A stretch of DNA of 41,663 nt from contig NZ_JANZKV010000149.1 of the NCBI RefSeq assembly GCF_025060895.1, positions 17,074 to 58,736 of the forward strand, in the 5' to 3' direction. Position numbers and translations under genes: made by a program. Positions 33,554 through 41,450 of the stretch are shown piece by piece. The first letter of the stretch is position 1; every line of letters starts with the position of its first letter. The notes under the pieces were generated by a model. It ran no database searches. It was not told the origin of the DNA and saw only the letters and a program-made list of their open reading frames with translations. The DNA comes from Stieleria sedimenti (GTDB lineage Bacteria > Planctomycetota > Planctomycetia > Pirellulales > Pirellulaceae).

Positions 33554-33631
33554 GGTGTTAGCGGCAGGGCGCGAGCCCTCCGGTTCCTCATCGTTACCGA
33601 AACACCGGAGGGCTTGCGCCCTACCGCTAAC
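33554..33631. repeat. Dispersed palindromic element, same family as the terminal tandem array
   Basis: The left arm starts GGTGTTAGCGGCAGGGCGCG and the right arm ends GCGCCCTACCGCTAAC; both match the ends of the 98-bp unit at 41451-41663. Each arm can fold on itself: AGGGC-GCGA-GCCCT on the left and AGGGC-TTGC-GCCCT on the right. The interior differs from the 98-bp unit. Confidence 0.75.
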
Positions 33632-33788
33632 CATTGCTTCACAGCGTTACGCGGTTGGCGGATTCCGCGGGGACGCCCCCCTTTCAGCCCCCCCAGTGCA
33701 TTTCGCCGGTGAACCAGTGCACTCCGGCGGTGAAGTCGAGCGACTCCGCCTACCTGAAATGCGTCGCGGGCCGTTATGATTTGGCTTG

Positions 33789-33811
33789 GCCCGCGACCGT
33801 TTCTCGCGGGC
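33789..33811 (+). promoter_or_regulatory. Leader hairpin upstream of the murB-like gene
   Basis: GCCCGCGA and TCGCGGGC form a perfect 8-bp stem around a 7-nt loop (CCGTTTC), ending 31 nt before the murB-like start codon. It could be a terminator of upstream transcription (no T run) or a leader structure. Confidence 0.5.
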
Positions 33812-33842
33812 GAAGTTTTCGATTCTGACGTGCTAGCCAACC

Positions 33843-34721
33843 ATGACGATTCCCGAACACCTCCAGCACCTGATTCGCTCCGATGAGCCCCTCGCCCCCT
33901 TGGTCTGGCTCGGGATCGGCGGTCCGGCTCATTTCTTCGCCGAACCGGTCGACGCTGAGCAGATCGTCCAGGTGGTCACGTGGGCCGCGGAAAACGACTT
34001 GCCGACCCGTGTGCTGGGTTCGGGCAGCAATCTGCTGGTGCGTGAATCGGGCTTTGACGGTCTGGTCATCACCCTGGGTGCCGCCGCGACCAGCGCGTTG
34101 TCGATCGACGGAGATCGGCTGACCGCGGGCGCCGGAGGCAAGCTTTCGCATGCGGTGGTCAAAGCCGTCGGCGGCGGGCTGGGCGGACTGGAACACCTGG
34201 TCGGCATCCCCGGCACCGTGGGTGCGGCGGTCGTCGGCAACGTTTCCAGCGGGGGCCGCGACATCGGTTCGGCCGTCGAACGGGTGCGGGTGCTGCAGCC
34301 CGACGGCACGATCAAGCAGTTCGATCAGGACGAGGTCGGGTTCACGTACCGCAAGACGGCGCTGGACGGTTTGACGATCGTCGAAGTGGACTTCAAGCTC
34401 GAGGCCGCTGACCCGGTCGCGTTGACCAAACGGCTGCAAAAACTGTGGATCGCCCGCAATGCCGCTCGACCGGCAGAAATCGAGCGGATCGCGATGCCGT
34501 TTATCGACCCCGACAGCATGCCGGCGCGAGAATTGATCCAAAGCGTCGGGCTTGCCGGGATGCGCGAGGGCAATGTGGCGCTCGATTCGGCTCGCCCCCA
34601 CTACCTGGTCGCCCATACCGGGGCGACCAGCGACGAGTGCTTGAAATTGATCGACCGGGTTCGGGAACAGGTCTTGCTGCAAACCGGGATCGACTTGCAG
34701 CTGAATCTTCAGATTTGGTAA
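33843..34721 (+). CDS. murB: MurB-like UDP-N-acetylenolpyruvoylglucosamine reductase homologue, catalytic residues replaced
   Basis: Homologue of MurB, the FAD enzyme that reduces UDP-GlcNAc-enolpyruvate to UDP-MurNAc in peptidoglycan precursor synthesis; 292 aa, type II length without the extra loop. FAD-binding segments are clear: VLGSGSNLLV (58-67) and GIPGTVGAAV (121-130). Tyr169-Arg170 (FTYRK) are present. In the C-terminal domain the usual GSxFKNP with its catalytic Ser reads AMPFIDP (217-223), so Met218 sits at the Ser position. The usual LxxEVxI with its catalytic Glu reads LQLNLQI (285-291), so Asn288 sits there. Both proton donors thus appear lost. It is followed after 76 nt by an ftsQ-like gene, as in classical division and cell wall clusters. 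Homology is firm; activity is doubtful. Confidence 0.85.
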   Translation: MTIPEHLQHLIRSDEPLAPLVWLGIGGPAHFFAEPVDAEQIVQVVTWAAENDLPTRVLGSGSNLLVRESGFDGLVITLGAAATSALSIDGDRLTAGAGGKLSHAVVKAVGGGLGGLEHLVGIPGTVGAAVVGNVSSGGRDIGSAVERVRVLQPDGTIKQFDQDEVGFTYRKTALDGLTIVEVDFKLEAADPVALTKRLQKLWIARNAARPAEIERIAMPFIDPDSMPARELIQSVGLAGMREGNVALDSARPHYLVAHTGATSDECLKLIDRVREQVLLQTGIDLQLNLQIW

Positions 34722-34797
34722 GTCTGGGGGGACGTGCTGCGTGGCCGATCGGAATCGGCCGGCAACGGCGTGCTTTATCCAGGGAAGGTGCGGCCAG

Positions 34798-35709
34798 ATG
34801 GCCAAGCAAAGCGAGCAAACCGATCATCGCCCGATCCGCAGCATTCTGCGCCGATTGATTCTGGCGCCGGCGGCCTGGTCGTTGATTTGGCCGATGCTGT
34901 TGTTGATCGGCTCGTACCTCGCCTATTCACGCTGGTATGCCGAGCATTTCGCCCAGGCCTACGGAAGCGTGGATCCGCAATCGATCACGATTTCCCCGCC
35001 GCATGAGTACGTGCGGACCGATTTGGTGGCAGAGGTCTATGACGAAACACGGTTGACGGAATTGTCGCCGGCCGATCGCAGCGTGACCGCGAAACTGGCC
35101 TCGGCCTTTGCCAGCCACCCCTGGGTCAAGCATGTCCATCGAGTTCGAAAACTGCCGTCGGGCAAGTTCGAACTGGACTTGGATTACCGCCAACCGGTGG
35201 CGGCGTTTCATGTCACCGGAGGCGAGAAATGGAAACAGATGATCGCCGAGCACCTTAAAAGTCTCGGCTATCCGGTCTCGGATGTGAACGGCTATCTGCC
35301 GCTCGATGGCGAGGGGATGCTGCTGCCGACCGCCGGATTGACGTACGACGATGCGATGGAGTTGATTCACATCGAAGTCTGGGAGCTGTACCCGACCGGC
35401 AACGAGGGCACGCCGTTTGGCGACCGCCGCGTGGAGTCGGCGGCGTTGTTGGCCAAGCTGCTTGCAGCCGTCCGCGATCAAATTCGGATCGCCAAAATCA
35501 CCGTCAGCGGAGACTCACGGCTGAATCTGGTGCCCCAATTGGAAATCATCACCGGCGACAACACCCACCTGTTTTGGGGCAGCCCGCCGGGCATGGAACA
35601 ACCACGTGAACGTGACGCACGGGCGAAGCTGACGGACCTATTGAGCGGGAACTACGTCCCCGGCGGCGACCTCAGCATCGCCGCAAGCAAGTCACCGCCG
35701 CTGCGCTAG
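34798..35709 (+). CDS. ftsQ: FtsQ/DivIB-like division protein
   Basis: Likely bitopic membrane protein of the FtsQ/DivIB family, 303 aa. ATG 34798 is preferred over an in-frame GTG at 34741 because GGAAGG (34783-34788) lies upstream and it removes a poorly coding tail. Layout: a short cytoplasmic N-terminus, one helix (about 22-42), then a POTRA-like domain with the family pattern FASHPWVKHVHRVRKLPSG and LDLDYRQPVAAF (about 104-137). A second beta domain follows. In most bacteria FtsQ bridges early and late division proteins. Planctomycetes of this group lack FtsZ, so its role here must differ. Its place directly after the murB homologue matches the dcw cluster order and supports the call. 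Sequence similarity alone is moderate. Confidence 0.75.
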   Translation: MAKQSEQTDHRPIRSILRRLILAPAAWSLIWPMLLLIGSYLAYSRWYAEHFAQAYGSVDPQSITISPPHEYVRTDLVAEVYDETRLTELSPADRSVTAKLASAFASHPWVKHVHRVRKLPSGKFELDLDYRQPVAAFHVTGGEKWKQMIAEHLKSLGYPVSDVNGYLPLDGEGMLLPTAGLTYDDAMELIHIEVWELYPTGNEGTPFGDRRVESAALLAKLLAAVRDQIRIAKITVSGDSRLNLVPQLEIITGDNTHLFWGSPPGMEQPRERDARAKLTDLLSGNYVPGGDLSIAASKSPPLR

Positions 35710-35750
35710 TGCTTTGTTCCAGTTCAATTTAGTCGGGTGCTGAGTCAATG

Positions 35751-35818
35751 GTGAGCCGCCGGCCGTAAGGCCTCGGGCTGGCGTCGCGGTGCCCGGCCGC
35801 TGACGCGTCGCGGCTCAC
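35751..35818. repeat. Palindromic spacer element, GTGAGCCG...CGGCTCAC
   Basis: The perfect 8-bp outer arms GTGAGCCG (35751-35758) and CGGCTCAC (35811-35818) enclose GC-rich sequence with GGCCGTAAGGCC inside. It lies in the convergent spacer between the ftsQ-like and metzincin genes. It looks like a REP-type repeat; no second copy is in the window. Confidence 0.5.
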
Positions 35819-35876
35819 AAAAACGACAGACCGCGAGCCGTCCGATCTAACCCTAGTTTTCAATTGGAATCAAACA

Positions 35877-38800
35877 TTAGAGCGTCTTCAGGAACCTGAG
35901 CCCGAACTGGCCATAGTCGAGTCCATCGACGTCGCCATCCCGATCGGCGTCAAATTGCTCGTTGAAATCCGGCGAGGAGTTGGGCCGCAGGAACGACAAT
36001 CCGAAGCGTCCGTAATCTTGGCCGTCCACATCACGATCGCCATCGGAATCACCGAACAGGCGAAAGAACGCGTCGGCACGATCGACCGCCCCGGCGTCGC
36101 TGCCGAACAACAGATCGTTGCGCATCGGATAGGGCTCGACGGCCAGGGACATCGCCGCGAACGATCGCACGCGGAGTTCATAGTTACCGTCGTCGAGAAC
36201 GACGGGGACGCCGGCGGCGTCTTCGAGGGTCAGCATGACTTCGGTGCGACCGTTGAAATCCTCCGGCGTCGCTTGGATCGATTCGACCGACTGGCCGGTG
36301 GTGACGTTTCGAATTTCAAAGGCCTCCGAGAGCGATTGGTGGTCGACGCGTTGGTTGTAGACGACCGTGACCGAATCGAGTTGGCTGCGTGATCCGGCAC
36401 CCTGGTTGACCTCGACCCGCTCGACGCGGAGATCCGTCGCCAGTCCGGACACGGGAACGCTGAACATCGACTCATTGGCATCATTGCTGGAGACCATGAT
36501 CGTGGCGTTTCGCCGTCCGGCGGCGGTCGGATCGAACGTGGCGTCGAACGTCGTCCAATCGCCCGGTCCGATCAAGACATCGGGGTACCGGGTGATCGAA
36601 AAGTCTCCGCTGTGGGTTCCGAAGATCCCGAGTGACGACAGGTACAGATCCATGCCACCGTTGTTTTCGATCATGAACGTTTGCGTGTGAGAGTCGGCTT
36701 GGACATCGACCAATCCCATGTCGGTCCCGTTGTCGATCATCGGCGGGGCACCGTCGACGATCGATAATCCCTGATTGCCGCGCAACGTGATTTCAGCAAG
36801 GACAGGATCATCGTTGATGATCTGGCCGTCGGCGGCCGGCGCGCCCGGGTCGACTTGATAGGTTCCGCCGGTCGGCACGTACAACTCGATGGTGTAGGAT
36901 TCGTCAGGCTCCGAATCGGCGTCACCGCGAATCTCGATTTCCAGTGACTGGGACGTCTCACCGATCTCAAAGAACACCGATCCGGATGCGGGGGAAACGA
37001 AATCTTGAAGATCAGCCGACGTCGCGCTGCCGGCGGGGAAGATGCGTCGCCAATGGACCTCGTGGGCTCGCGTCGGCAGTCCGGTGCGTTGGACGGTGAA
37101 CCGGTGCGTCGAACCGCTCCCGGCATCCCCTTCGTTGGCGATCGTCGCGGTCGCTTCGATGGAATAGATCGACACGATTTCTTCGACCTCCATGGCGGCA
37201 ACGCGATCGGCCACGGCATACGTTGCCGCGTCCACGATGTGCACTTCAAAGAACTCGGGGCCTTCGCTGGTTGCGTCGTCGACGACCGGGATCAGCAACG
37301 TCCCACTGCCGTTGAGCATCGAAACGGTTTGCCGCAGCGGTCCACCGAAATCGGCGGGCTCGGTCGAATTGGGGGCCGGCTGGCCCGGCGCCGATTGACG
37401 CACCGAGCGGACTTCGACGATCACATCGCCGTCGCCGCCAGCGCTGTTGGTGAGTGTGAACTCCGCCTGTTCACCCTCGGCAACCGCTGCCGAGGTGGCG
37501 GTGATCGAGACCGATGCGACGCCGGGGTCGACGATCGTTCCGCTGATCCGATACTGTCCCAAGCTGCCGTAGTCGCTGTAACCGAGCGGGCTGGCCACGG
37601 TGTACGGCGCCGGCGTCGGCTCGACCACGGCGTCCCGTGCGGCGTCGTAGGTTCCGTCACGGGGGACGCCGTCGATCTTGAGGAAGTAATCACCTGCGGC
37701 AAGCGGAATGTCTAGCAGGGAAGCCGACAGCGATGTTTGGGGATTGGAATCGACGAGAAAGGTGCCCGAGGAATCGTACAGTCCCGCCCACACATCGAGG
37801 TTCGGTTTGTAATCGAGCACATCGATCTGCAGCGAGACGTTGCCACCACCGGTGGAGAATTGAAACCAATCGACGTCGTCGTTTCGTTCGATGATGCCGA
37901 ACGCATCGACAGCGATCGAACCGGATTCGCGGAGCGGCGAAGCGGAGGAAGGATCGTTGGCGTGGTCGTCCGCGGTGTAAGGGAAATTTGAACTGCGGGT
38001 GATCCGTTGCAAGTCATCTTCGTCGGTCAGGCTGGCGTTGTAGTAGTCGCCGGCGCTCCACTGGGTGACCTGTTTGCTGAACGGCGATCCCATGATCGGC
38101 CCCCATCCGGTGGATCCGCTGCCGTGACCGCTGTAGTACGTTCTGCTGCCGGCCCCGTCGTGATGCAAACCCAGTTGGTGGCCGACTTCGTGGCTGGCCG
38201 TTTCGCTGCCCGTATTGAGTCCGTTGTTGTAGACCAGCGCGGGTTCGTCTTGTCGATCATCGAAGGAGCCCAGGTAGGCGTGACCGCCGCAACTGCAATC
38301 GGCAAAGGTGTCCTTCGTCATCACCACGCGTGTGCCCCAGCGGGTGTCCTGGCTGCCGTTGTAGCGAAGATCATCCAGATCGCCGGGTTCTTGCGTGGTG
38401 ACGTTGACGTCGAACGGCGCGAAATCCTCGGCGACGATTTGCCAAATTTGCTGAATCAATTCCAGCCGTGCGGCGGAAAAGTCTGCTCCCGTTCCGCCCC
38501 AATAGTTCGGATGTTCGATGACCGACAGTCCGTAACCCGTGTTCCAGCTCGTGTCGGTCGTGGTGTGTCCGTCGAAGTCCAGGTAGATCGTGAAATTGGA
38601 ATCCGGCCGACTGTGCAGCGTGAACGTCTCGTCCAAGGAAACCAGAGCGGACTCGCTGAGGCCGTCGTCGGCCTCGTCGGCGGCCACGGGGAAGTCGCCG
38701 TCGGGAATTGCATTGCCGGAACGTTCACCGACCAGCGGCGCGATGCCCTGGATCGGCGGGACCGGGCGACCGGGAGCCAGCGGGCCATAAAATCGCTCGA

Positions 38801-38933
38801 TCAACCGGGCGTCGGTTTCGTAATCGCCCAGCGGGCCATCGCCAGCAGAATCCAGTCGGGCCGCCAACAGGCGACGCGATTCCAATCTCTGGTAGCTCAG
38901 GCGGCTCATGCAACCTTTGTGGGCCCGGCGCAT
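35877..38933 (-). CDS. Giant secreted metzincin-type metalloprotease with dockerin-like C-terminus
   Basis: Exported zinc protease of 1018 aa. ATG 38933 is used; ATG 38909 is equally possible, while TTG 38966 is unlikely. The planctomycete export signature LESRRLLA is at 17-24. The catalytic domain (about 105-330) has HEVGHQLGLHHD (248-259), the metzincin HExxHxxGxxHD pattern with three His ligands, and a downstream Met-containing turn (GPIMGSPF). Then come a PPC-like domain (about 345-480), two Calx-beta-like domains (about 485-600 and 610-710) and a choice-of-anchor/ASH-like domain (about 735-825). A tail of two EF-hand loops follows (DSDGDRDVDGQDYGRFG and DADRDGDVDGLDYGQFG), like a dockerin. 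Probable extracellular protein degradation. It converges on the ftsQ-like gene. Confidence 0.92.
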   Translation of the reverse strand: MRRAHKGCMSRLSYQRLESRRLLAARLDSAGDGPLGDYETDARLIERFYGPLAPGRPVPPIQGIAPLVGERSGNAIPDGDFPVAADEADDGLSESALVSLDETFTLHSRPDSNFTIYLDFDGHTTTDTSWNTGYGLSVIEHPNYWGGTGADFSAARLELIQQIWQIVAEDFAPFDVNVTTQEPGDLDDLRYNGSQDTRWGTRVVMTKDTFADCSCGGHAYLGSFDDRQDEPALVYNNGLNTGSETASHEVGHQLGLHHDGAGSRTYYSGHGSGSTGWGPIMGSPFSKQVTQWSAGDYYNASLTDEDDLQRITRSSNFPYTADDHANDPSSASPLRESGSIAVDAFGIIERNDDVDWFQFSTGGGNVSLQIDVLDYKPNLDVWAGLYDSSGTFLVDSNPQTSLSASLLDIPLAAGDYFLKIDGVPRDGTYDAARDAVVEPTPAPYTVASPLGYSDYGSLGQYRISGTIVDPGVASVSITATSAAVAEGEQAEFTLTNSAGGDGDVIVEVRSVRQSAPGQPAPNSTEPADFGGPLRQTVSMLNGSGTLLIPVVDDATSEGPEFFEVHIVDAATYAVADRVAAMEVEEIVSIYSIEATATIANEGDAGSGSTHRFTVQRTGLPTRAHEVHWRRIFPAGSATSADLQDFVSPASGSVFFEIGETSQSLEIEIRGDADSEPDESYTIELYVPTGGTYQVDPGAPAADGQIINDDPVLAEITLRGNQGLSIVDGAPPMIDNGTDMGLVDVQADSHTQTFMIENNGGMDLYLSSLGIFGTHSGDFSITRYPDVLIGPGDWTTFDATFDPTAAGRRNATIMVSSNDANESMFSVPVSGLATDLRVERVEVNQGAGSRSQLDSVTVVYNQRVDHQSLSEAFEIRNVTTGQSVESIQATPEDFNGRTEVMLTLEDAAGVPVVLDDGNYELRVRSFAAMSLAVEPYPMRNDLLFGSDAGAVDRADAFFRLFGDSDGDRDVDGQDYGRFGLSFLRPNSSPDFNEQFDADRDGDVDGLDYGQFGLRFLKTL

Positions 38934-39265
38934 CGTGGTTGATGATTTCGTGCGTGCGAATGACAAGTGGACATGCAGATTCCTGGTCGCGGACCGCGTC
39001 GCATTCGGCTAGCTTTGCAGGAAACCACGCACGTGCAAGCGCCCGAAAAAAACAGCGTGAACCGTTTCACAACCCCTTTAAAGTAATGCCTTTCCGGTGC
39101 CAAATGGTCATTTGTCTTGTCACCGGCGGTCTAAAACGCCGAAACGTGACAATCGGCCGTCGGCCCCCCCGTGCATCGCCATCCGTCTGCCCGTGGCATT
39201 GTTGGGGACGGGTGCGGCGAAATGACGTTTTTGTCCCCCTTTTTTCCCGAATCTAAAATCGCCCC

Positions 39266-40327
39266 ATGTCGCTTTCTGTCGCCCTGATCGGCGCCACCGG
39301 ATACACCGGATTGGAAGTCGCCCGATTGCTCACCCATCACCCCCACGCCGAACTGGCCATCGCGACGGCTCGGGCAGAAGCGGGCAACCCGATCGCTTCG
39401 GTGCATCCTTCGTTGGCCGGGCGTCTGGATCTGAAACTGGAAGAATTGGACCCGGTTCGGATCGGCAAACGCTGTGACGTCGCGATGTGCTGTCTGCCCC
39501 ATGCGGCGTCGGCCGAGACCGTCAAGCAGCTGGTCGATGTGGGCGTCCGCGTGATCGATTTCAGCGCCGATTTCCGACTCTCCTCGCTGTCCGTTTACGA
39601 ATCGTGGTACGGCGTGAAACACCCCTGGCCGGAGCGGGTGGGCAAGACGGTTTATGGATTACCGGAATTTTTTGCCGAGCAGATCGCGGGTGCGGATGTG
39701 GTGGCCAACCCGGGGTGTTACCCGACCAGCGCGATTCTGCCGTTGGCCCCGTTGATTCGCGAGGGACTGATCCGCGGCGACGACATCATCATTGACAGCA
39801 AAAGCGGGGTCAGCGGCGCCGGTCGCAGCGCGAAGGTCGGGACACTGTACTGCGAAACGAACGAATCGATCGCCGCCTACGCGGTCGGCTGTCATCGTCA
39901 CCAACCGGAGATCGAGGATCTGGTGGGGCGGATTGCAGGGCACGAAATCGAAGTGTTGTTCACGCCGCACCTGACCCCGATGAGTCGCGGCATTCTGTCG
40001 ACAATTTACGTCCGTCCATCGGAGGGGTTGGCGGCTGAATCGGCGGGCGGTTCGACCGCGGGTGGACCGACCGACGCTGCGGTTGACCGGGTCATGCAGT
40101 GTTGGCGCGATTGTTACGCCGACAGTCCCTTCGTGACCCCCGTGGATCATCTGCCCGCCACCGCACACGTGGCGGGAACGAACTATGTTCAGATGTCGGT
40201 GCGTCGCTCGGGCGAGCGGTTGGTGCTGTTGTCGGCGATTGATAATCTGTCCAAGGGCGCCAGCGGCGCTGCGGTACAGAACATGAACGTGATGTTCGGA
40301 TATGACCAACAATCCGGTCTAGGCTAG
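39266..40327 (+). CDS. argC: N-acetyl-gamma-glutamyl-phosphate reductase
   Basis: NADPH-dependent third step of arginine biosynthesis: reduces N-acetylglutamyl phosphate to the semialdehyde in the cytoplasm. The nucleotide-binding start is VALIGATGYTGLEVARLL. The active-site Cys151 is in ANPGCYPTSA, and the conserved HRHQPEI (about 211-217) and FTPHLTPMSRG are present. Length 353 aa is usual. It is followed 7 nt later by a CPBP protease gene, so the two are likely co-transcribed although functionally unrelated. argH is in this window but far away. Confidence 0.96.
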   Translation: MSLSVALIGATGYTGLEVARLLTHHPHAELAIATARAEAGNPIASVHPSLAGRLDLKLEELDPVRIGKRCDVAMCCLPHAASAETVKQLVDVGVRVIDFSADFRLSSLSVYESWYGVKHPWPERVGKTVYGLPEFFAEQIAGADVVANPGCYPTSAILPLAPLIREGLIRGDDIIIDSKSGVSGAGRSAKVGTLYCETNESIAAYAVGCHRHQPEIEDLVGRIAGHEIEVLFTPHLTPMSRGILSTIYVRPSEGLAAESAGGSTAGGPTDAAVDRVMQCWRDCYADSPFVTPVDHLPATAHVAGTNYVQMSVRRSGERLVLLSAIDNLSKGASGAAVQNMNVMFGYDQQSGLG

Positions 40328-40334
40328 ATCAGCA

Positions 40335-41387
40335 ATGCGAGAACCCTACGGCGAACAGCCGCCCAATCCTTACGCCGTCGACCCCGCGCCCGTGGAGGCT
40401 TCCGCGGGGGAACCATCGCTCGGAGAGCACGCGCCAAGGGAGTCCGCGTTTGGGGAGTCGCCGGGCGCGGCTGGACGAGAGGATTCGCCGCCATCGCCGG
40501 CCGACCGGGATCGACCGCGGATCTGGCCCTCGTTGTTGCTGCCGTTGATTTCGCTGGTCACGTTTCTGCTGTCCAGTCTGGTGATGATGGTGGTGGCGTT
40601 TTATGTCGTCCACGGCGAGTTCAGTCCCCGGATGATGGTCAGTGCCGAGGCGATGCAAACGGTGTCCGCGTCCCGCGTCGGATTGCTGTTGTTGGTCGTC
40701 GCGCCGCAGCTGGCGTTGGTTCTGCCGACGTTGATCGCCGCTGCGTTATCGCCGGTCGGTTTTTCTAAGCGATTGTCGCTGGTCCGCGGACACTGGCCGC
40801 TATGGGCTTGGGTTGCCGCGGCGTTGACGACGCCGCTGATCGGATTTATCTCGTCGATCGCGGTCGGTTCTCTGATGGAAGAGAGCGAAAGCCTGAAGAT
40901 GATGTCTGATATTTTTCGCGGGCACGGAGAAACGGGATTTTTGATCCCGCTGGCGATCTTGATCGGCGCGACCCCGGCGTTCTGCGAGGAGTTTTTGTTT
41001 CGCGGCTATGTGCAAACGCGGCTGAACCGTCGTATCGGACCGGCGCTGGGGATTTTTCTCTCCTCGGCATTGTTCGCCGTTTTCCACATGGATTTGATTC
41101 ACATCATCGCCGTGTTTCCGTTGGGCGTGTATCTGGGCGTGATCGCCTGGCGAAGCGCCTCGTTGATCCCGGCCATGCTCGGTCACTTCGTCAACAATTC
41201 GATCAGCGTGTTTGCGGTCGTGCTGGGGCCGGAGACTCAGGACCAGGACCCGTCGCCTGAAATGGCGCTGTTTCTGTTGATGGTGATCGGCTTGGGGCTG
41301 CTCGGAGCCCTGTTGACCGCGGTTGCGATGTGGCGTCTGCCCGTTCCACCGCCGGTGCGGCTGACGCCCGAACCGGCCGTTTCGTAA
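40335..41387 (+). CDS. CPBP-family intramembrane metalloprotease
   Basis: Membrane protease of the CPBP/Abi (CAAX and bacteriocin-processing) family, 350 aa. An acidic/Pro-rich cytoplasmic N-terminus (1-62) precedes about eight hydrophobic helices. The three family motifs are complete: CEEFLFRGY (Glu218-Glu219, Arg223), FAVFHMD (His251) and GHFVNN (His284, Asn288). Family members cut membrane-bound peptides, including prenylated or self-immunity substrates; the target here is unknown. It begins 7 nt after argC, probably on the same transcript. The final 20 residues are Pro-rich. Confidence 0.93.
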   Translation: MREPYGEQPPNPYAVDPAPVEASAGEPSLGEHAPRESAFGESPGAAGREDSPPSPADRDRPRIWPSLLLPLISLVTFLLSSLVMMVVAFYVVHGEFSPRMMVSAEAMQTVSASRVGLLLLVVAPQLALVLPTLIAAALSPVGFSKRLSLVRGHWPLWAWVAAALTTPLIGFISSIAVGSLMEESESLKMMSDIFRGHGETGFLIPLAILIGATPAFCEEFLFRGYVQTRLNRRIGPALGIFLSSALFAVFHMDLIHIIAVFPLGVYLGVIAWRSASLIPAMLGHFVNNSISVFAVVLGPETQDQDPSPEMALFLLMVIGLGLLGALLTAVAMWRLPVPPPVRLTPEPAVS

Positions 41388-41450
41388 CGGGCGGGGAACG
41401 ACGGTTCCAGCACCTGGCGTCAGCCCAATGCCATCGACTTTCGCTCTAAA

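Larger units (their letters stand above)
33520..33842. other. Repeat-bearing spacer before the murB-like gene
   Basis: No gene was seen. It holds a palindromic repeat element (33554-33631), a short tandem pair of about 21 bp starting CCAGTGCA (33693-33713, 33714-33734), and a hairpin just before the murB-like gene (33789-33811). Confidence 0.6.
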
